From Cyanobacteriota bacterium (GTDB lineage: Bacteria; Cyanobacteriota; Cyanobacteriia; PCC-6307; Cyanobiaceae), in the NCBI GenBank assembly GCA_026389315.1, contig JAPLIC010000073.1:1-46017 (forward strand): 46,017 bases of DNA, given 5' to 3'. The notes beneath the pieces were generated by a model. The model had not been told where the DNA came from. It did no database searches and saw nothing but the letters and a program-made list of their open reading frames with translations. The position numbers and the translations under genes were made by a program. Below, one piece after another: positions 27,148-36,590 of the stretch (position 1 is the stretch's first letter; every line of letters begins with the position of its first letter).

Positions 27148-27774
27148 CTAACGCTCGGCGGCAATCAGGAACAGAGGCTCGGCGGCGGCTAACTTGGCCT
27201 GGCTGCCGCGCCGTTGCATGCGATGCACGGTGGCTTGCACCACTTGCACATCGAGGGCTCCCAGCTGACTCAGGGTATCGGTGGCATCAACCAGGCCCTC
27301 CAGGCTGACGGTGCTGATCACCAGACGACCGCTGGGGCGCAGCTGCTGCCAGACCGCCAACAGCACATCCCCCAGGGGGCGGCCGACTTCAAGCAAAACC
27401 CGATCCGGGTGGGGTGGTAACTGGTTGAGGTCGGCCGGGGCCTGGCCGGCATGGATGTGGAGGTTGGTGATGCCAAAGCGCAGGCGATTGCGTTCGAGCA
27501 GTTCGATCGCTTCGGGGTCCCGTTCGAGGGTGTGAACGGCACCGGTGCTGAGCAGCCGGGCGATTTCCAGGGCCAGGGCCCCCGTGCCACCCCCCACATC
27601 CCAGACGAGGGAATCGGCCCGGGGCCTGAGGTGGGCCAGCAGCATCACCCGCAGCTCCATGGGGGTGGGGCTGAAGCCCGGAGCATCCTCAAAGGCACCA
27701 TCGGGCAGACCCGGGGTGACGAAATCCCAGTGATATTCGTCGTGCAGGGGGATCAAACCGGGGCAACCACCCAC
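27148..27774 (-). CDS. cbiT: Precorrin-6B C15-methyltransferase type protein
   Basis: The 208-residue class I SAM methyltransferase has motif I VWDVGGGTGALALEIARLL (about residues 57-75), motif II HTLERDPEAIELLERN, and GRLVISTVSLEGLVDA. The lead WDFVTPGLPDGAFE is typical of CbiT, which methylates and decarboxylates precorrin-6B in cobalamin (pseudocobalamin) synthesis. The start GTG at 27774 overlaps the end of the decarboxylase gene by 22 bases; TTG at 27756 is an alternative. Confidence 0.9.
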   Translation of the reverse strand: MGGCPGLIPLHDEYHWDFVTPGLPDGAFEDAPGFSPTPMELRVMLLAHLRPRADSLVWDVGGGTGALALEIARLLSTGAVHTLERDPEAIELLERNRLRFGITNLHIHAGQAPADLNQLPPHPDRVLLEVGRPLGDVLLAVWQQLRPSGRLVISTVSLEGLVDATDTLSQLGALDVQVVQATVHRMQRRGSQAKLAAAEPLFLIAAER

Positions 27775-29162
27775 AAAGTATCAGCGATCTGGCCGGGCCA
27801 CTGGTGCTGTTGGTCCAGCAACCAGCGGGTCCGCTCCCCATCCAACCGCTCGCCGGGAATCAGCAGGGGGATGCCAGGCGGATAGGGCACCAGCGGACGG
27901 GCCGCAATGGCCCCCGTGGCCTGTCCCAGGGGACGCTCAACGGCCTGGGCTCGCCAGGCGATGCCCAAGGGAAGGTCGAGGCTGGCGACCAGGGGCAACG
28001 GCGGCGGCGCAAAGGGGGGCAGCGGCACACCACCCAGGGCGGCACGCAGGGCCACCAGCTGCTGGCCCAGGCGCCGTTCGAGCCCGGGGGGGGGGCGCAG
28101 GCCGAGGCAGAAGGTGAGGCTGCCCGGTTCGGGCAGCTCGGCGATCACACCCCGCTCCAGCAGCCAGGCGTCGGCCTCCAGGCCATTGACGCCCATGGGG
28201 GCGGTGGCCAGCACCAGCCGCAGGGGATCGTCGTTGCGGACCAGGGGCAAATCCAGCGCTTCCAGCCGTTGGCGCAGCTTCAAAGCGCGCCGTGTGGCGC
28301 GGCGGCGACGGCGTTGCCCCGCGGCAGACAGGCCATCGTCGAGAGCGGTGGCGCAGGAGGCCAGCAGCAAGGCGCTGGGGCTGGAGGTCTGCAGCCAGAG
28401 CAGGGAGCGCTCCAGGGCCTGGCGATCGATGCGGGGCCCCCGGGCCAGCAGAATGGCGCTCTGGGCCAGGCCGCTGGCCGCCTTCTGCAACGACAGCACC
28501 ACCAGATCGGCCCCGGCGGCCAGGGCGGAGCCATCGCCATGGGCCTGGTCCACCAGCACCGGCAGACCCCCGGGAGCGCCGGTGTTGCCATGGGCGAGGG
28601 CCACCAGGGCCGCCAGATCAGCCCTCCGCCCCTGGTAGGTGGGATCGACCAACACCAGGGCGGCGACCGGACCCTGGCTGCGGGCTTCCTTCAGCACCCA
28701 GGCCAGGTGCTCGGGCGGGGGCGGCAGCCAATGGCCGCTGAGGGCATCCAGGGGCAGCCCGTAAAGCAGCGGCTCCAGGTCCCCCAGCACGCAGGCATGG
28801 AGCAGGGAGCGGTGCAGATTGCGGGGCAACAGCACCCGCGAGCCCGGCGCACACAGGCCCAGCAGGGCCGCCTGCAGCAGCCCCGAGGCGCCGTTGACCC
28901 CGAACCAGCAGGCATCGGCCCCCAGGGCCGTGGCGGCCCGCCGCTGGGCTTCGGCTACGGCTCCTTGGCTTTCGAGGGGACCGCCGAAGGCCGGCAGTTC
29001 GGGCAGGTCCCACGACCCAGGCCGTTGGCGCAGCAGTCGCCGCAGCTCTGGGGCCAGGGCGGCGCCACGGCCGTGGCTGGGCAGGTGCAACGGCAGTTGG
29101 GCGTTCTGGCGCAGGACCGCCAGCAGCGGCTCGGCGATCGCCGCTCCCCTTGCCCCAGCCAT
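27753..29162 (-). CDS. Orn/Lys/Arg decarboxylase family protein
   Basis: This PLP-dependent fold-type I enzyme (469 residues from ATG 29162) has LPLHLPSHGRG, CWFGVNGASGLLQAALLGLC, VLLPRNLHRSLLHACVLGDL, VLVDPTYQGRRADL, and the PLP lysine in VLSLQKAASGLAQSA (about residue 222). The C-terminal part PYPPGIPLLIPGERLDGE is the standard motif of the short (ornithine/lysine/arginine) decarboxylases of cyanobacteria and firmicutes. Substrate is not predictable. It overlaps cbiT and is divergent from the ABC1 kinase gene. Confidence 0.88.
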   Translation of the reverse strand: MAGARGAAIAEPLLAVLRQNAQLPLHLPSHGRGAALAPELRRLLRQRPGSWDLPELPAFGGPLESQGAVAEAQRRAATALGADACWFGVNGASGLLQAALLGLCAPGSRVLLPRNLHRSLLHACVLGDLEPLLYGLPLDALSGHWLPPPPEHLAWVLKEARSQGPVAALVLVDPTYQGRRADLAALVALAHGNTGAPGGLPVLVDQAHGDGSALAAGADLVVLSLQKAASGLAQSAILLARGPRIDRQALERSLLWLQTSSPSALLLASCATALDDGLSAAGQRRRRRATRRALKLRQRLEALDLPLVRNDDPLRLVLATAPMGVNGLEADAWLLERGVIAELPEPGSLTFCLGLRPPPGLERRLGQQLVALRAALGGVPLPPFAPPPLPLVASLDLPLGIAWRAQAVERPLGQATGAIAARPLVPYPPGIPLLIPGERLDGERTRWLLDQQHQWPGQIADTLWVVAPV

Positions 29163-29210
29163 GGTGCCCCGCACGTCTTTCTAGAGTTTGATCACCCCGG
29201 CCCCTGGCCT

Positions 29211-31073
29211 TTGACTTTCGCTGCCGCACCCGCGTCCACCGCGTCTGCGCCCTCGGCGCTTTCCGCGCCATCAGCACCGTTTGCGCCCTCGCTGCCCAGC
29301 CCCGCCCCAAGGGTGCCGCTGCGCAGCCGTCTGGGCGTGGGCCCCGGCGCCGGATCCGAGTCCGACCCGGCAACCTTGCCGGCAGAGCGTCCGAACAACG
29401 ACGACGACGTCACCTTCGCCCCTCCCCCCTACGACCCCCAGGCGGACCTGCGCTGGCTGCTGCTGCGCCCCTGGATCCTGGTCAGCCGGCTGTTGGTGGT
29501 GCTCTGGCAGCTCGGCACCCTGGCCCTGGTACTGGTGAGCCAGTCCCGCAGCCGGGATCCCAGGTTGCAAAAGCGACTGGCCCGGCGCATCCTCACCACC
29601 TTGAGCGGCCTGGGGCCCTGTTTCATCAAGGTGGGCCAGGCCCTTTCCACCCGGCCCGATCTGGTGCGGCGGGACTGGCTCGAAGAACTGACGCGTCTGC
29701 AGGACGACCTGCCCCCCTTTGATCACGCCATTGCCCTCAAGGTCATTGAGGAGGAACTGGGGACCCCCGCCGAGAGTTTGTTTGACGAATTCCCTGATTA
29801 CCCGATGGCGGCGGCCAGTCTGGGCCAGGTCTATAAGGCTCGGTTGGCCGATGGCCGTTTTGTGGCGGTGAAGGTGCAACGGCCCAATCTGCCATTCATA
29901 TTGAGAAGGGATATGGCCATCATCCGGGCCCTGGGGGTGATCGGGGCCCCCTTCCTGCCCCTCAATCTGGGCTTTGGGCTGGGGGACATCATTGATGAAT
30001 TTGGCCGCAGTTTATTCGCCGAAATTGATTACTACAAAGAAGCCGATAATGCCGAGTATTTTGCCCAACTCTTTGCCCACCATCCTGAGGTGACAGTCCC
30101 GCGGGTGGAGCGTTCCTTGAGTCGCCGGCGGGTGCTCACCACCCAATGGATCCATGGGGTCAAACTCCAGAGTCGCCGCGAGCTGGAGGCCCACCACCTG
30201 GATCCGGCGGCCCTGATCCGCACCGGAGTGGTGGCGGGGTTGCGGCAGCTGCTGGAATTCGGCTATTTCCATGCCGATCCCCATCCGGGCAACCTGTTTG
30301 CCCTCTCGGGCCGCACGGGTGATTTAGGCCACATGGCCTATGTCGACTTCGGCATGATGGATTCGATCAGTGATAAGGATAGGCTTACCCTGACCGGGGC
30401 GGTTGTGCATCTGATCAACCGGGATTTTGAGGCCCTTGCCCTGGATTTCCGCCGACTTGGTTTTCTCAACCCCACGGCCGATCTCAAACCAATTGTGCCC
30501 GCCCTGCGGGAGGTTCTGGGCGGCGCCCTAGGCGAAAACGTTGGCGCCTTCAACTTCAAGGCGATCACCGATCGCTTTTCGGAGTTGATGTACGACTATC
30601 CCTTCCGGGTGCCGGCCCGCTTTGCCCTGATCATCCGGGCGGTGGTCAGCCAGGAGGGGCTGGCGATGCGGCTCGATCCTTCCTTCCGCATCATTCGGGT
30701 CGCTTACCCCTACGTGGCTCGCCGCCTGCTGGCGGGAGACACCGCCGAGATGCGCGAAAAGTTGCTGGAGGTGCTGTTCGATGCCAGTGGGCGATTGCGC
30801 ATCGAGCGCCTTGAAAACCTTCTGGCGGTGGTTGAGGGGGAGGGGGCCCAGGTGGACCTGCTGCCGGTGGCCCGCGATGGCCTGCGGTTGCTGTTCGGTA
30901 AGGAGGGCAGTGGCCTGAGGCAGCGCCTGCTGCTCACCCTGGTGCGGGACGACCGGTTGCACATCGAAGATCTGCAGGCGCTGGTGGGCCTGATGGGGCG
31001 CACCTTTTCGCCGGCGCGCCTGGCGGGGGATTGGCTGGCCCGCCTCAACCCCCTGGCCAGCCAGGCCAGTTAG
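29211..31073 (+). CDS. ABC1/UbiB family kinase-like protein
   Basis: The 620-residue protein has an Ala/Ser/Pro-rich N-terminus. The UbiB core follows: CFIKVGQALSTRPDLVRRDW, AAASLGQVYKARLADG (Ala-rich loop), VAVKVQRPNL (about residue 217), FHADPHPGNLF (about 354) and YVDFGMMD (about 378). UbiB/ABC1 proteins are atypical kinases or ATPases that support quinone and prenyl-lipid metabolism; in cyanobacteria they probably act in plastoquinone or tocopherol homeostasis. The start is uncertain: TTG 29211, or GTG at 29313 or 29337. The open frame extends back to 27804, but that part is antisense to the decarboxylase gene and is not coding. Confidence 0.9.
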   Translation: MTFAAAPASTASAPSALSAPSAPFAPSLPSPAPRVPLRSRLGVGPGAGSESDPATLPAERPNNDDDVTFAPPPYDPQADLRWLLLRPWILVSRLLVVLWQLGTLALVLVSQSRSRDPRLQKRLARRILTTLSGLGPCFIKVGQALSTRPDLVRRDWLEELTRLQDDLPPFDHAIALKVIEEELGTPAESLFDEFPDYPMAAASLGQVYKARLADGRFVAVKVQRPNLPFILRRDMAIIRALGVIGAPFLPLNLGFGLGDIIDEFGRSLFAEIDYYKEADNAEYFAQLFAHHPEVTVPRVERSLSRRRVLTTQWIHGVKLQSRRELEAHHLDPAALIRTGVVAGLRQLLEFGYFHADPHPGNLFALSGRTGDLGHMAYVDFGMMDSISDKDRLTLTGAVVHLINRDFEALALDFRRLGFLNPTADLKPIVPALREVLGGALGENVGAFNFKAITDRFSELMYDYPFRVPARFALIIRAVVSQEGLAMRLDPSFRIIRVAYPYVARRLLAGDTAEMREKLLEVLFDASGRLRIERLENLLAVVEGEGAQVDLLPVARDGLRLLFGKEGSGLRQRLLLTLVRDDRLHIEDLQALVGLMGRTFSPARLAGDWLARLNPLASQAS

Positions 31074-31190
31074 GGCCCGCAATCGAAACCAGCATTCGGG
31101 CCCAGCAACGGAAACCAGCGTTCGACACTGGGATGGGAGCCAGGCTGGGGATCGTGCCTTTAGGGTCGGCTCCATGTTCGCCCTTGGCGC

Positions 31191-31736
31191 GTGATCCCGT
31201 TGCCAGCCGCCCTGTCCTTCTTTGGCACCTTGCCTTTGGGCACGGTTTTGGCCCTTGCCCCAGCTGCTGCCAACGGCATCCCCAGCGAGGGGGCCCAGAT
31301 GGTGATTGAGCAGGCCAATGACTTTTTCGGCGAGCTCAATGACGCCGAGATCCTGCTGGAGTACGCCCGTTTCGATTCGCCTCCGTATGCGCTGGCGGCT
31401 GCGGGGCTGGTGATTGCGCTGCTGTGCGGCCTGACTTTTGCGCGGCTGGTGCAGGATCGCCTTGAGGCCTGGAAACAGGATCGGCTGCCCCTGCTGCCCC
31501 TGGCCCGCCGCGAAACCGTGTTGCCCTACGTCGGTTTGCTGGTGGGGGTGACGTTGTTCATCGGCGCCAGCCTGCAGGTGTTTGGGTTTGCAGCCGGAGC
31601 CGCCCTGTTGGTGGCCTTTTTGCTTTCCCTGGCCACCGCCGGGGCCTTGTGGGTGCAACTGGTGCGACTGATGCAGCAGGTGGAAGCGGGTAACTTCAAG
31701 GCGGTGGATTTTGATAATTTTGATGAGTTTTTTTAG
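31191..31736 (+). CDS. Conserved hypothetical membrane protein
   Basis: The 181-residue protein starts with GTG 31191 and a signal-like segment (MIPLPAALSFFGTLPLGTVL), a lumenal or periplasmic stretch, and three more hydrophobic parts (ALAAAGLVIALLCGLTFARL; TVLPYVGLLVGVTLFIGASL; AGAALLVAFLLSLATAGALW). It ends with an acidic, aromatic tail (FDNFDEFF). I know no function; its look is that of small thylakoid or plasma-membrane proteins of picocyanobacteria. It lies 117 bases after the ABC1 gene in the same direction. Confidence 0.65.
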   Translation: MIPLPAALSFFGTLPLGTVLALAPAAANGIPSEGAQMVIEQANDFFGELNDAEILLEYARFDSPPYALAAAGLVIALLCGLTFARLVQDRLEAWKQDRLPLLPLARRETVLPYVGLLVGVTLFIGASLQVFGFAAGAALLVAFLLSLATAGALWVQLVRLMQQVEAGNFKAVDFDNFDEFF

Positions 31737-32648
31737 GCCGTTTTTGGTGTGATGGTTGATTGCTTCTGGTGACACGGTTCTCCATTAGGGGCGGGTGGCA
31801 ATTAAGAATCTCGTCTCCCCGCATTGGCTGGGTGTCCCAAAGAGCAGCAATAGCCAGAACAGGGCACAGCCGCTGAAGGATAAGCGCGGGTCTTTCAATT
31901 TCAGAGTTTCAAGAAGATATGGTTTTAAGAGCTTCCTTATGATTTTGATGCTGACACGTGGAGATGGGTAAGCTGAACGTATGGTAAGAGCACGGCAAAA
32001 CGTCCTTCACGAAGCCGGGCTGTTTCAAGGACGACTAGGTTTTGCCCGTGCGATTCTGTTGCCGCAAGACGGCGTTGAGGCGTTTTCAGATGGATCAGGG
32101 GTTCATTTTCGTCACTTCGCACGGGGGGAAAATCAGAGAGACATTCGGAGAAGTTTTGGCAACGCTGAAGCGCGAGTTCCCGCAGTGAATCTTATCCTAG
32201 AAGCCCAACATCTCGCTCAAGGCGAGTAGCAAAGGGAGGCCACCATGGCCCGGATTGAGTTACAAAATAAATTTTCGAAGTTCACACCCTAGTCTCCTGC
32301 GGACTTCGCCAACTAAGCTTAAACGTTAATCGCGTATTGCAAGATGAAATGTCAAGCAAAAATTAGGCAGTACTTCAACCAAGTTTTTCGCATCCCTTTC
32401 TCATTCTATTCACCTTCTCAAGAACTTTTTTGTGCTATAGAAGCAGTCAAACGGCTCCGACTTCCTTCTGTCATTAAAATATTTATTTTGCGAGGGCAAT
32501 TGACTTGTCGGCAGATGCAGCCCGCGCTTGGCTATTACCGCCAGCGCAGCCCTCATATCGAAGAAAAGCCAACTTCGCATTCCAATTTGTGAGGTAAGGA
32601 TTTTTACCTTTCGTATCCTCTATAACTTTCGCGTCGTCACCCCCCCCT
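31737..32648. other. Lower-GC intergenic stretch without a recognisable gene
   Basis: About 900 bases have visibly more A and T than both flanks (for example around 32200-32650) and no frame that looks coding on either strand. Frames at 31981-32229 and 32344-32592 have no family features. A minus-strand frame at 31937-32122 ends without a natural domain. The base composition suggests imported DNA that has decayed, between two core genes. No tRNA, hairpin array or transposase remnant could be seen. Confidence 0.55.
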
Positions 32649-33050
32649 TCAATCATCCAAGCGCAACCAATCCGTTGCTTGCCGCGCCGCCCGGTTCTGG
32701 CCCAGGCGATGGCCGACGCTAAAGGCCGCCATCGCCGTCAGCAACAACACCAGGCTGGGCCCGCGGCTGGGATCAGAAGGTTGCTGCGGGGAATTAACAC
32801 CACCGGGGGGTGGGCTGAGGGTTCCGAATAGCGTGATCATGGCAAAGCTGCCACTGGCCAGGACCGTTAGGCCGTAGAGGCCGGGCAGCAGGGTGCGGCG
32901 GCTGCGGGCGTGGAGCCACAACGGTACGATTCCCAACAGCGGCAGGCCGCAAGCCAGGGCCCATCGCCAGCGCGTGCTGGGGCTATCGGCCAGGCGCAGG
33001 CGGCAGGCGGTGTTGAGGGCTTCCTCCCTGGGGCTGCGTTGACGGTTCAT
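32649..33050 (-). CDS. Hypothetical membrane protein
   Basis: From ATG 33050 the product of 133 residues reads [20 protein letters not shown]. It has three hydrophobic segments ([58 protein letters not shown]) and ends [11 protein letters not shown]. Function is unknown. The start overlaps the stop of hisIE by 4 bases (ATGA), so it is very likely translated from the hisIE message. Confidence 0.6.
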   Translation of the reverse strand: MNRQRSPREEALNTACRLRLADSPSTRWRWALACGLPLLGIVPLWLHARSRRTLLPGLYGLTVLASGSFAMITLFGTLSPPPGGVNSPQQPSDPSRGPSLVLLLTAMAAFSVGHRLGQNRAARQATDWLRLDD

Positions 33051-33793
33051 CGCCGGGGCGCTCCGCGGCGTTGGGCCAGCACGGCCAGCACCTGGCGCCA
33101 TTCCACCTTGTGGTGGGCCAGGGCCACCTGCAAGTGGAAAATCAGATCCGCCGCTTCGGCGGCGATGGCGTCGGGGTCGTCGTCCTTGCAGGCCATCACG
33201 AACTCGGCGCTTTCCTCACCGATTTTTTTGAGGATGCGATTGTCGCCACCCGCCAGCAGGCTGTTGGTATAACTATTTGGTTCGGGATTGTCCCGGCGCC
33301 CGGCGATCAACCGCGCCAGCTCCGTGCACCCATCCGCCGGCGGTGGCGCCGCCCCTGGGCCCCCGCCGCTGGCGAACGGCCCTTCGGGCTTGAGGCCGTC
33401 GTCGTAGAAGCAGCTGCGGGCGCCCGTATGGCAGGCCACCTCTCCCACCTGTTCAATACTCAGCAGCACCGCATCGGCATCACAGTCGTAGCGCAGTCCC
33501 TTCAACTTCTGGTAATGGCCGCTGCTGGCTCCCTTGTGCCACAGCTGCTGGCGCGAACGGCTCCAGTAATGCACTTCGCCGCTGGCCAGGGTTTGCAGCA
33601 GGGCCTCGCGGTTCATCCAGGCCACCATGAGCACCGCGCCATCCAGCCAGTCCTGGGCGACGGCGGGAATCAGCCCGGCCTCGTTGAAGCGCAGAATCCC
33701 AAGCAATGGGTTGGCCTCGCTGGCTTGTTCGGGGTCGACAGGGTTGCTGGGGGGCTGGGATGATGGCCAGGAGGAAGCCTCCACGTCGGGCAC
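33047..33793 (-). CDS. hisIE: Bifunctional phosphoribosyl-AMP cyclohydrolase / phosphoribosyl-ATP pyrophosphatase
   Basis: This fusion catalyses the second and third steps of histidine synthesis. The HisI part (about residues 30-140) has [32 protein letters not shown], and DCDADAVLL, with the zinc-binding Cys residues CDAD, CHTG and ARSCFY. The HisE part (about 165-245) has [20 protein letters not shown] and [18 protein letters not shown]. Both domains look complete. It is divergent from the QueD-like gene and overlaps the small membrane-protein gene by 4 bases. Confidence 0.94.
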   Translation of the reverse strand: MPDVEASSWPSSQPPSNPVDPEQASEANPLLGILRFNEAGLIPAVAQDWLDGAVLMVAWMNREALLQTLASGEVHYWSRSRQQLWHKGASSGHYQKLKGLRYDCDADAVLLSIEQVGEVACHTGARSCFYDDGLKPEGPFASGGGPGAAPPPADGCTELARLIAGRRDNPEPNSYTNSLLAGGDNRILKKIGEESAEFVMACKDDDPDAIAAEAADLIFHLQVALAHHKVEWRQVLAVLAQRRGAPRR

Positions 33794-33819
33794 TTGTCCG
33801 GTTGCAGCGATCCTCTCCC

Positions 33820-34326
33820 ATGCCCTCCCCTTCGGCCCATACCTGCAGCAAGAGCTTCAGAGATTTCCCCTGCAGCCATCGCCAGTGGCGCCACCCAGGC
33901 CACTGCCGCTTTCTGCACGGCTACAACCGCAGCTTCACCTTCTGGTTCCAGGCCGAAATCCTTGATGCCAACGGCTTTGTGGTGGATTTCTCCAGCCTGC
34001 GCCAACTCGAACAGCGGCTTATCGACCAGTTCGACCACACGGTGCTGGTTAACGGCGATGATCCCCTGCTCGACCAGTGGCAGGCCCTGCACGCCCAAGG
34101 GGCCCTCGATCTGCGCGTCATGGACAACGTCGGCATGGAGTCCAGCGCCGCCCTGCTCTGGGACTGGGCCAATGCCCTGCTTTTGCACCAGGAGGGGGGG
34201 CGGGCCTGCTGTTGGCGGGTGGAGGCCCGCGAAAATGAAAAGAACGCCGCTTGCTACACCGCCACCCCATCCTGGTATCCGTCAAGCTCGCAAACACCGC
34301 GCCAGGAGCCCTGGCCCGCCCCCTGA
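33820..34326 (+). CDS. 6-carboxytetrahydropterin synthase-like (PTPS/QueD family)
   Basis: The 168-residue protein from ATG 33820 has the PTPS fold signs: [20 protein letters not shown] and [20 protein letters not shown] (catalytic Cys and zinc-binding His residues), [20 protein letters not shown], and [20 protein letters not shown]. The HGY in place of the usual HGH, with extra histidines in HPGHC, marks the subgroup I recall from picocyanobacteria and some proteobacteria. The reaction may be a QueD-like step in queuosine precursor synthesis or another pterin step. It is followed 9 bases later by the Fur-family gene. Confidence 0.82.
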   Translation: MPSPSAHTCSKSFRDFPCSHRQWRHPGHCRFLHGYNRSFTFWFQAEILDANGFVVDFSSLRQLEQRLIDQFDHTVLVNGDDPLLDQWQALHAQGALDLRVMDNVGMESSAALLWDWANALLLHQEGGRACCWRVEARENEKNAACYTATPSWYPSSSQTPRQEPWPAP

Positions 34327-34335
34327 CCTCCGCCC

Positions 34336-34764
34336 ATGCAGCCCCCTTCGCCAGCCGCTGATGCCTCCCCCCCCCTGGCGTTGACTGTGCGCCAGCAGCA
34401 GCTGCTGGCCGAGTTGGGGCGCACTGACGATGAGCTCTCGGGCCAGGAGCTCCATGCTCGCCTGCGCCCTGGCCCCGATGCCATGGGCCTTGCCACCGTC
34501 TACCGCAACCTGCGGCACCTGCAGCAGCGGGGCCTGGTGCGCTGTCGCCATCTCCCCAGCGGCGAAGCCCTTTTCGCCCCCACCGAGCGCGACCGGCACC
34601 ATCTCACCTGTGTCGATTGCGGATTCACCCTGCCGCTGGCCGACTGTCCAGTCCATGGCCTCAAGCTGCCCAGCAGCCAACTGGAAGGTTTTGAACCGCT
34701 GTTCCATACCCTCGAATTTTTCGGTCTCTGTGCCCCCTGCCGTCAGCGCCAGCAGGCTTCCTGA
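34336..34764 (+). CDS. Fur-family transcriptional regulator, probably Zur
   Basis: The 142-residue protein has the Fur winged helix (LTVRQQQLLAELGRTDDELS, then GLATVYRNLRHLQQRGLVRC with recognition helix) and the metal-binding half with two CxxC pairs (LTCVDCGFTLPL; LCAPCRQR) and HHL. Cyanobacterial Fur paralogues are Fur (iron), PerR and Zur (zinc). The next gene encodes a CobW-type GTPase with a His-rich stretch, typical of Zur regulons, so Zur is the best guess; the sequence alone cannot exclude other types. No clear AT-rich inverted Zur box was seen between 34765 and 34864. Confidence 0.85.
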   Translation: MQPPSPAADASPPLALTVRQQQLLAELGRTDDELSGQELHARLRPGPDAMGLATVYRNLRHLQQRGLVRCRHLPSGEALFAPTERDRHHLTCVDCGFTLPLADCPVHGLKLPSSQLEGFEPLFHTLEFFGLCAPCRQRQQAS

Positions 34765-34864
34765 ACGGTGAACCCGCCCGAGAGGCAGGCAGGCCCCTGC
34801 CTATCGTTGTTAGATCCGCTGCAGGCAGGCTTCGCTGCCGGCCGCTTCCCGTTTCCAGCCGCCG

Positions 34865-36100
34865 ATGACTCGCATCAGCCCCGGCACCAGGACCTCTGCC
34901 CCTGATGCCATAGACGCCCCCTTGGAACCCGTAAACCTTCCCCTGCCGGTCACCATCTTGACCGGGTTTTTAGGGGCGGGCAAAACCACCCTCTTAAATC
35001 ACATCCTCACCAATCAGCAGGGTGTAAAAACGGCTGTATTGGTCAATGAGTTTGGTGAGATTGGCATTGATAATGACCTGATTGTTGCCACCGGCGATGA
35101 TATGGTTGAGTTGAGCAATGGCTGCATTTGTTGTACTATCAATGGCGAGTTGCTTGAGGCTGTTTATCGCCTTCTCGAGCGCCCTGAAAAGTTGGATTAT
35201 TTGGTAGTTGAAACCACCGGCTTGGCCGATCCCTTGCCGGTGGCCATGACTTTTCTTGGCAGTGATCTGCGCGATCTCACCCGCCTTGATTCGATCATTA
35301 CCTTGGTGGATGCCGAAAACTTCAACGAAGAACTGCTCGAGGGCGAGGTGGCCCGCGCCCAGATTGTTTATGGCGACATGCTCTTGCTCAATAAGTGCGA
35401 CCTTGTCAGCGAAGAGCGGCTGCAGCAGCTCGAAAGCCAGTTGCGTGAGATCAAGACGGATGCCCGCATTCTCCGCTGCGTCAAAGGGGAGGTGCCCTTG
35501 CCGTTGTTGCTCAGCGTTGGCCTGTTTGAAAGTGACCGGGTGGCGGCGGAGCAACAACATGACGATTGCGACCATGACCACGGCCATTGCGTCCATGAGG
35601 AAGGCGAGCCCCATGCTGACCACGAACACAGCCACGATCACAGCCACGACCACAGCCACGATCACAGCCCCGCTCACGGCCACGAGCACAACCACGGCCA
35701 TGCCCACCATGACCATGGCCCCAAGCACGGCCACCACGACCATGGTCAGGCCCATCAAGGCCACGATCATGGGCAGCATCCAGATCACCAGGCCATCGAA
35801 GGATTCACTTCCCTGTCATTCAGCAGTGAAGGGCCCTTCGCCCTGCGCAAGTTCCAGAACTTTCTCGATAACCAGCTCCCCGCCACCGTTTTCCGTGCCA
35901 AAGGGATTCTTTGGTTTAACGAAAGTGAACGCCGCCATGTTTTTCATCTCGCCGGCAAGCGCTTCTCCCTCGATGACAGCGATTGGAGCGGACCGCGCAA
36001 AAACCAGCTCGTACTCATTGGCAAAAGTCTCGATCACGCCCGCTTGCGCCAGCAGCTCCAGGCCTGTGTCGCCCGCGATGCTGGCAAGGGATTCGGCTGA
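34865..36100 (+). CDS. CobW/ZNG1-like GTPase with His-rich metal-binding region
   Basis: The 411-residue G3E-family GTPase has Walker A GFLGAGKTTLLNHIL (about residues 34-48), a GCICC zinc motif (residues 86-90), and NKCD for guanine recognition. A long His/Asp-rich stretch (about residues 236-311, repeats such as HDHSHDHSHDHS) is followed by a CobW C-terminal domain (about 320-400). Such proteins hand zinc to client enzymes during shortage and are usually controlled by Zur. The preceding Fur-family gene makes this a zinc-homeostasis pair. The His-rich loop lies between the GTPase and C-terminal domains, as is usual, and is unusually long. Confidence 0.9.
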   Translation: MTRISPGTRTSAPDAIDAPLEPVNLPLPVTILTGFLGAGKTTLLNHILTNQQGVKTAVLVNEFGEIGIDNDLIVATGDDMVELSNGCICCTINGELLEAVYRLLERPEKLDYLVVETTGLADPLPVAMTFLGSDLRDLTRLDSIITLVDAENFNEELLEGEVARAQIVYGDMLLLNKCDLVSEERLQQLESQLREIKTDARILRCVKGEVPLPLLLSVGLFESDRVAAEQQHDDCDHDHGHCVHEEGEPHADHEHSHDHSHDHSHDHSPAHGHEHNHGHAHHDHGPKHGHHDHGQAHQGHDHGQHPDHQAIEGFTSLSFSSEGPFALRKFQNFLDNQLPATVFRAKGILWFNESERRHVFHLAGKRFSLDDSDWSGPRKNQLVLIGKSLDHARLRQQLQACVARDAGKGFG

Positions 36101-36303
36101 TCGCCTAACCCCTGCTTGGTAACCCCAGGGTCAAGGCCAGGGACATAGCCAGAGCCAGAGCCAGGACATGGGTGAGGGTCAGGCCATGGGTCACAGCCAG
36201 AGCCAGAACCCCTGATCCAGCCCGGATGCGCCAGAGGTTCGGCAGTCATCACTACCGAAGGGGCTGCAGTAGGGGTTATGGTTGATTACCGAACCCTGGA
36301 TCC

Positions 36304-36444
36304 ATGAGCGACTTTTTCTTCGCAGCCCTGGCGCTCGTTGTCCTCGCTCTGGTCGTTTGGTTTGGTTTCGATTCCGACGATGACAACGGCGGCGGTGGCC
36401 TCATGCAGCCGGCTTTGGTTCCGATTCGAGTCCGTCAACGCTGA
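36304..36444 (+). CDS. Micro-membrane protein with GGGLMQP motif
   Basis: This 46-residue product starts MSDFFFAALALVVLALVVWF, one strong membrane segment, then FDSDDDNGGGGLMQPALVPI and a basic end. The arrangement (hydrophobic helix, acidic cluster, Gly run, LMQP) is shared by the gene at 38237, which suggests a small family. The start ATG is preceded by a purine-poor leader. No function is known to me. It follows cobW by about 200 bases of repetitive intergenic DNA with several AGCCAGAGCCAG copies, and precedes the divergent Crp-type gene. Confidence 0.5.
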   Translation: MSDFFFAALALVVLALVVWFGFDSDDDNGGGGLMQPALVPIRVRQR

Positions 36445-36590
36445 ACTCAGCATTCGTCCAAGACTTTATGTCCGCCTAAGAAATCAGTGCCCAGTTCAGT
36501 ATTTTGTGCCCTACTCTTAATATATCGCCCTTCTTTAGTGCCAGCCCAGCTATACCCTGCCCCCCCGTCCCGCCCATCCAACCAGTTCCC

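Noticed and set aside
27804..29210. N-terminal extension of the ABC1 kinase frame back to 27804
   Set aside because: This part is antisense to the decarboxylase gene, which has clear PLP-enzyme motifs; the extension is Gly/Gln-rich and looks like a shadow of GC-rich DNA.
30528..31775. 415-codon minus-strand frame opposite the ABC1 gene
   Set aside because: Composition is Gln/His/Arg-rich and it lies opposite well-supported genes; a shadow frame.
36101..36300. Repetitive intergenic DNA with AGCCAGAGCCAG copies as a coding tail of cobW
   Set aside because: The CobW frame stops at 36098-36100 after a complete C-terminal domain. The repeats lie beyond it with no start codon or natural frame, so they are simple low-complexity DNA.
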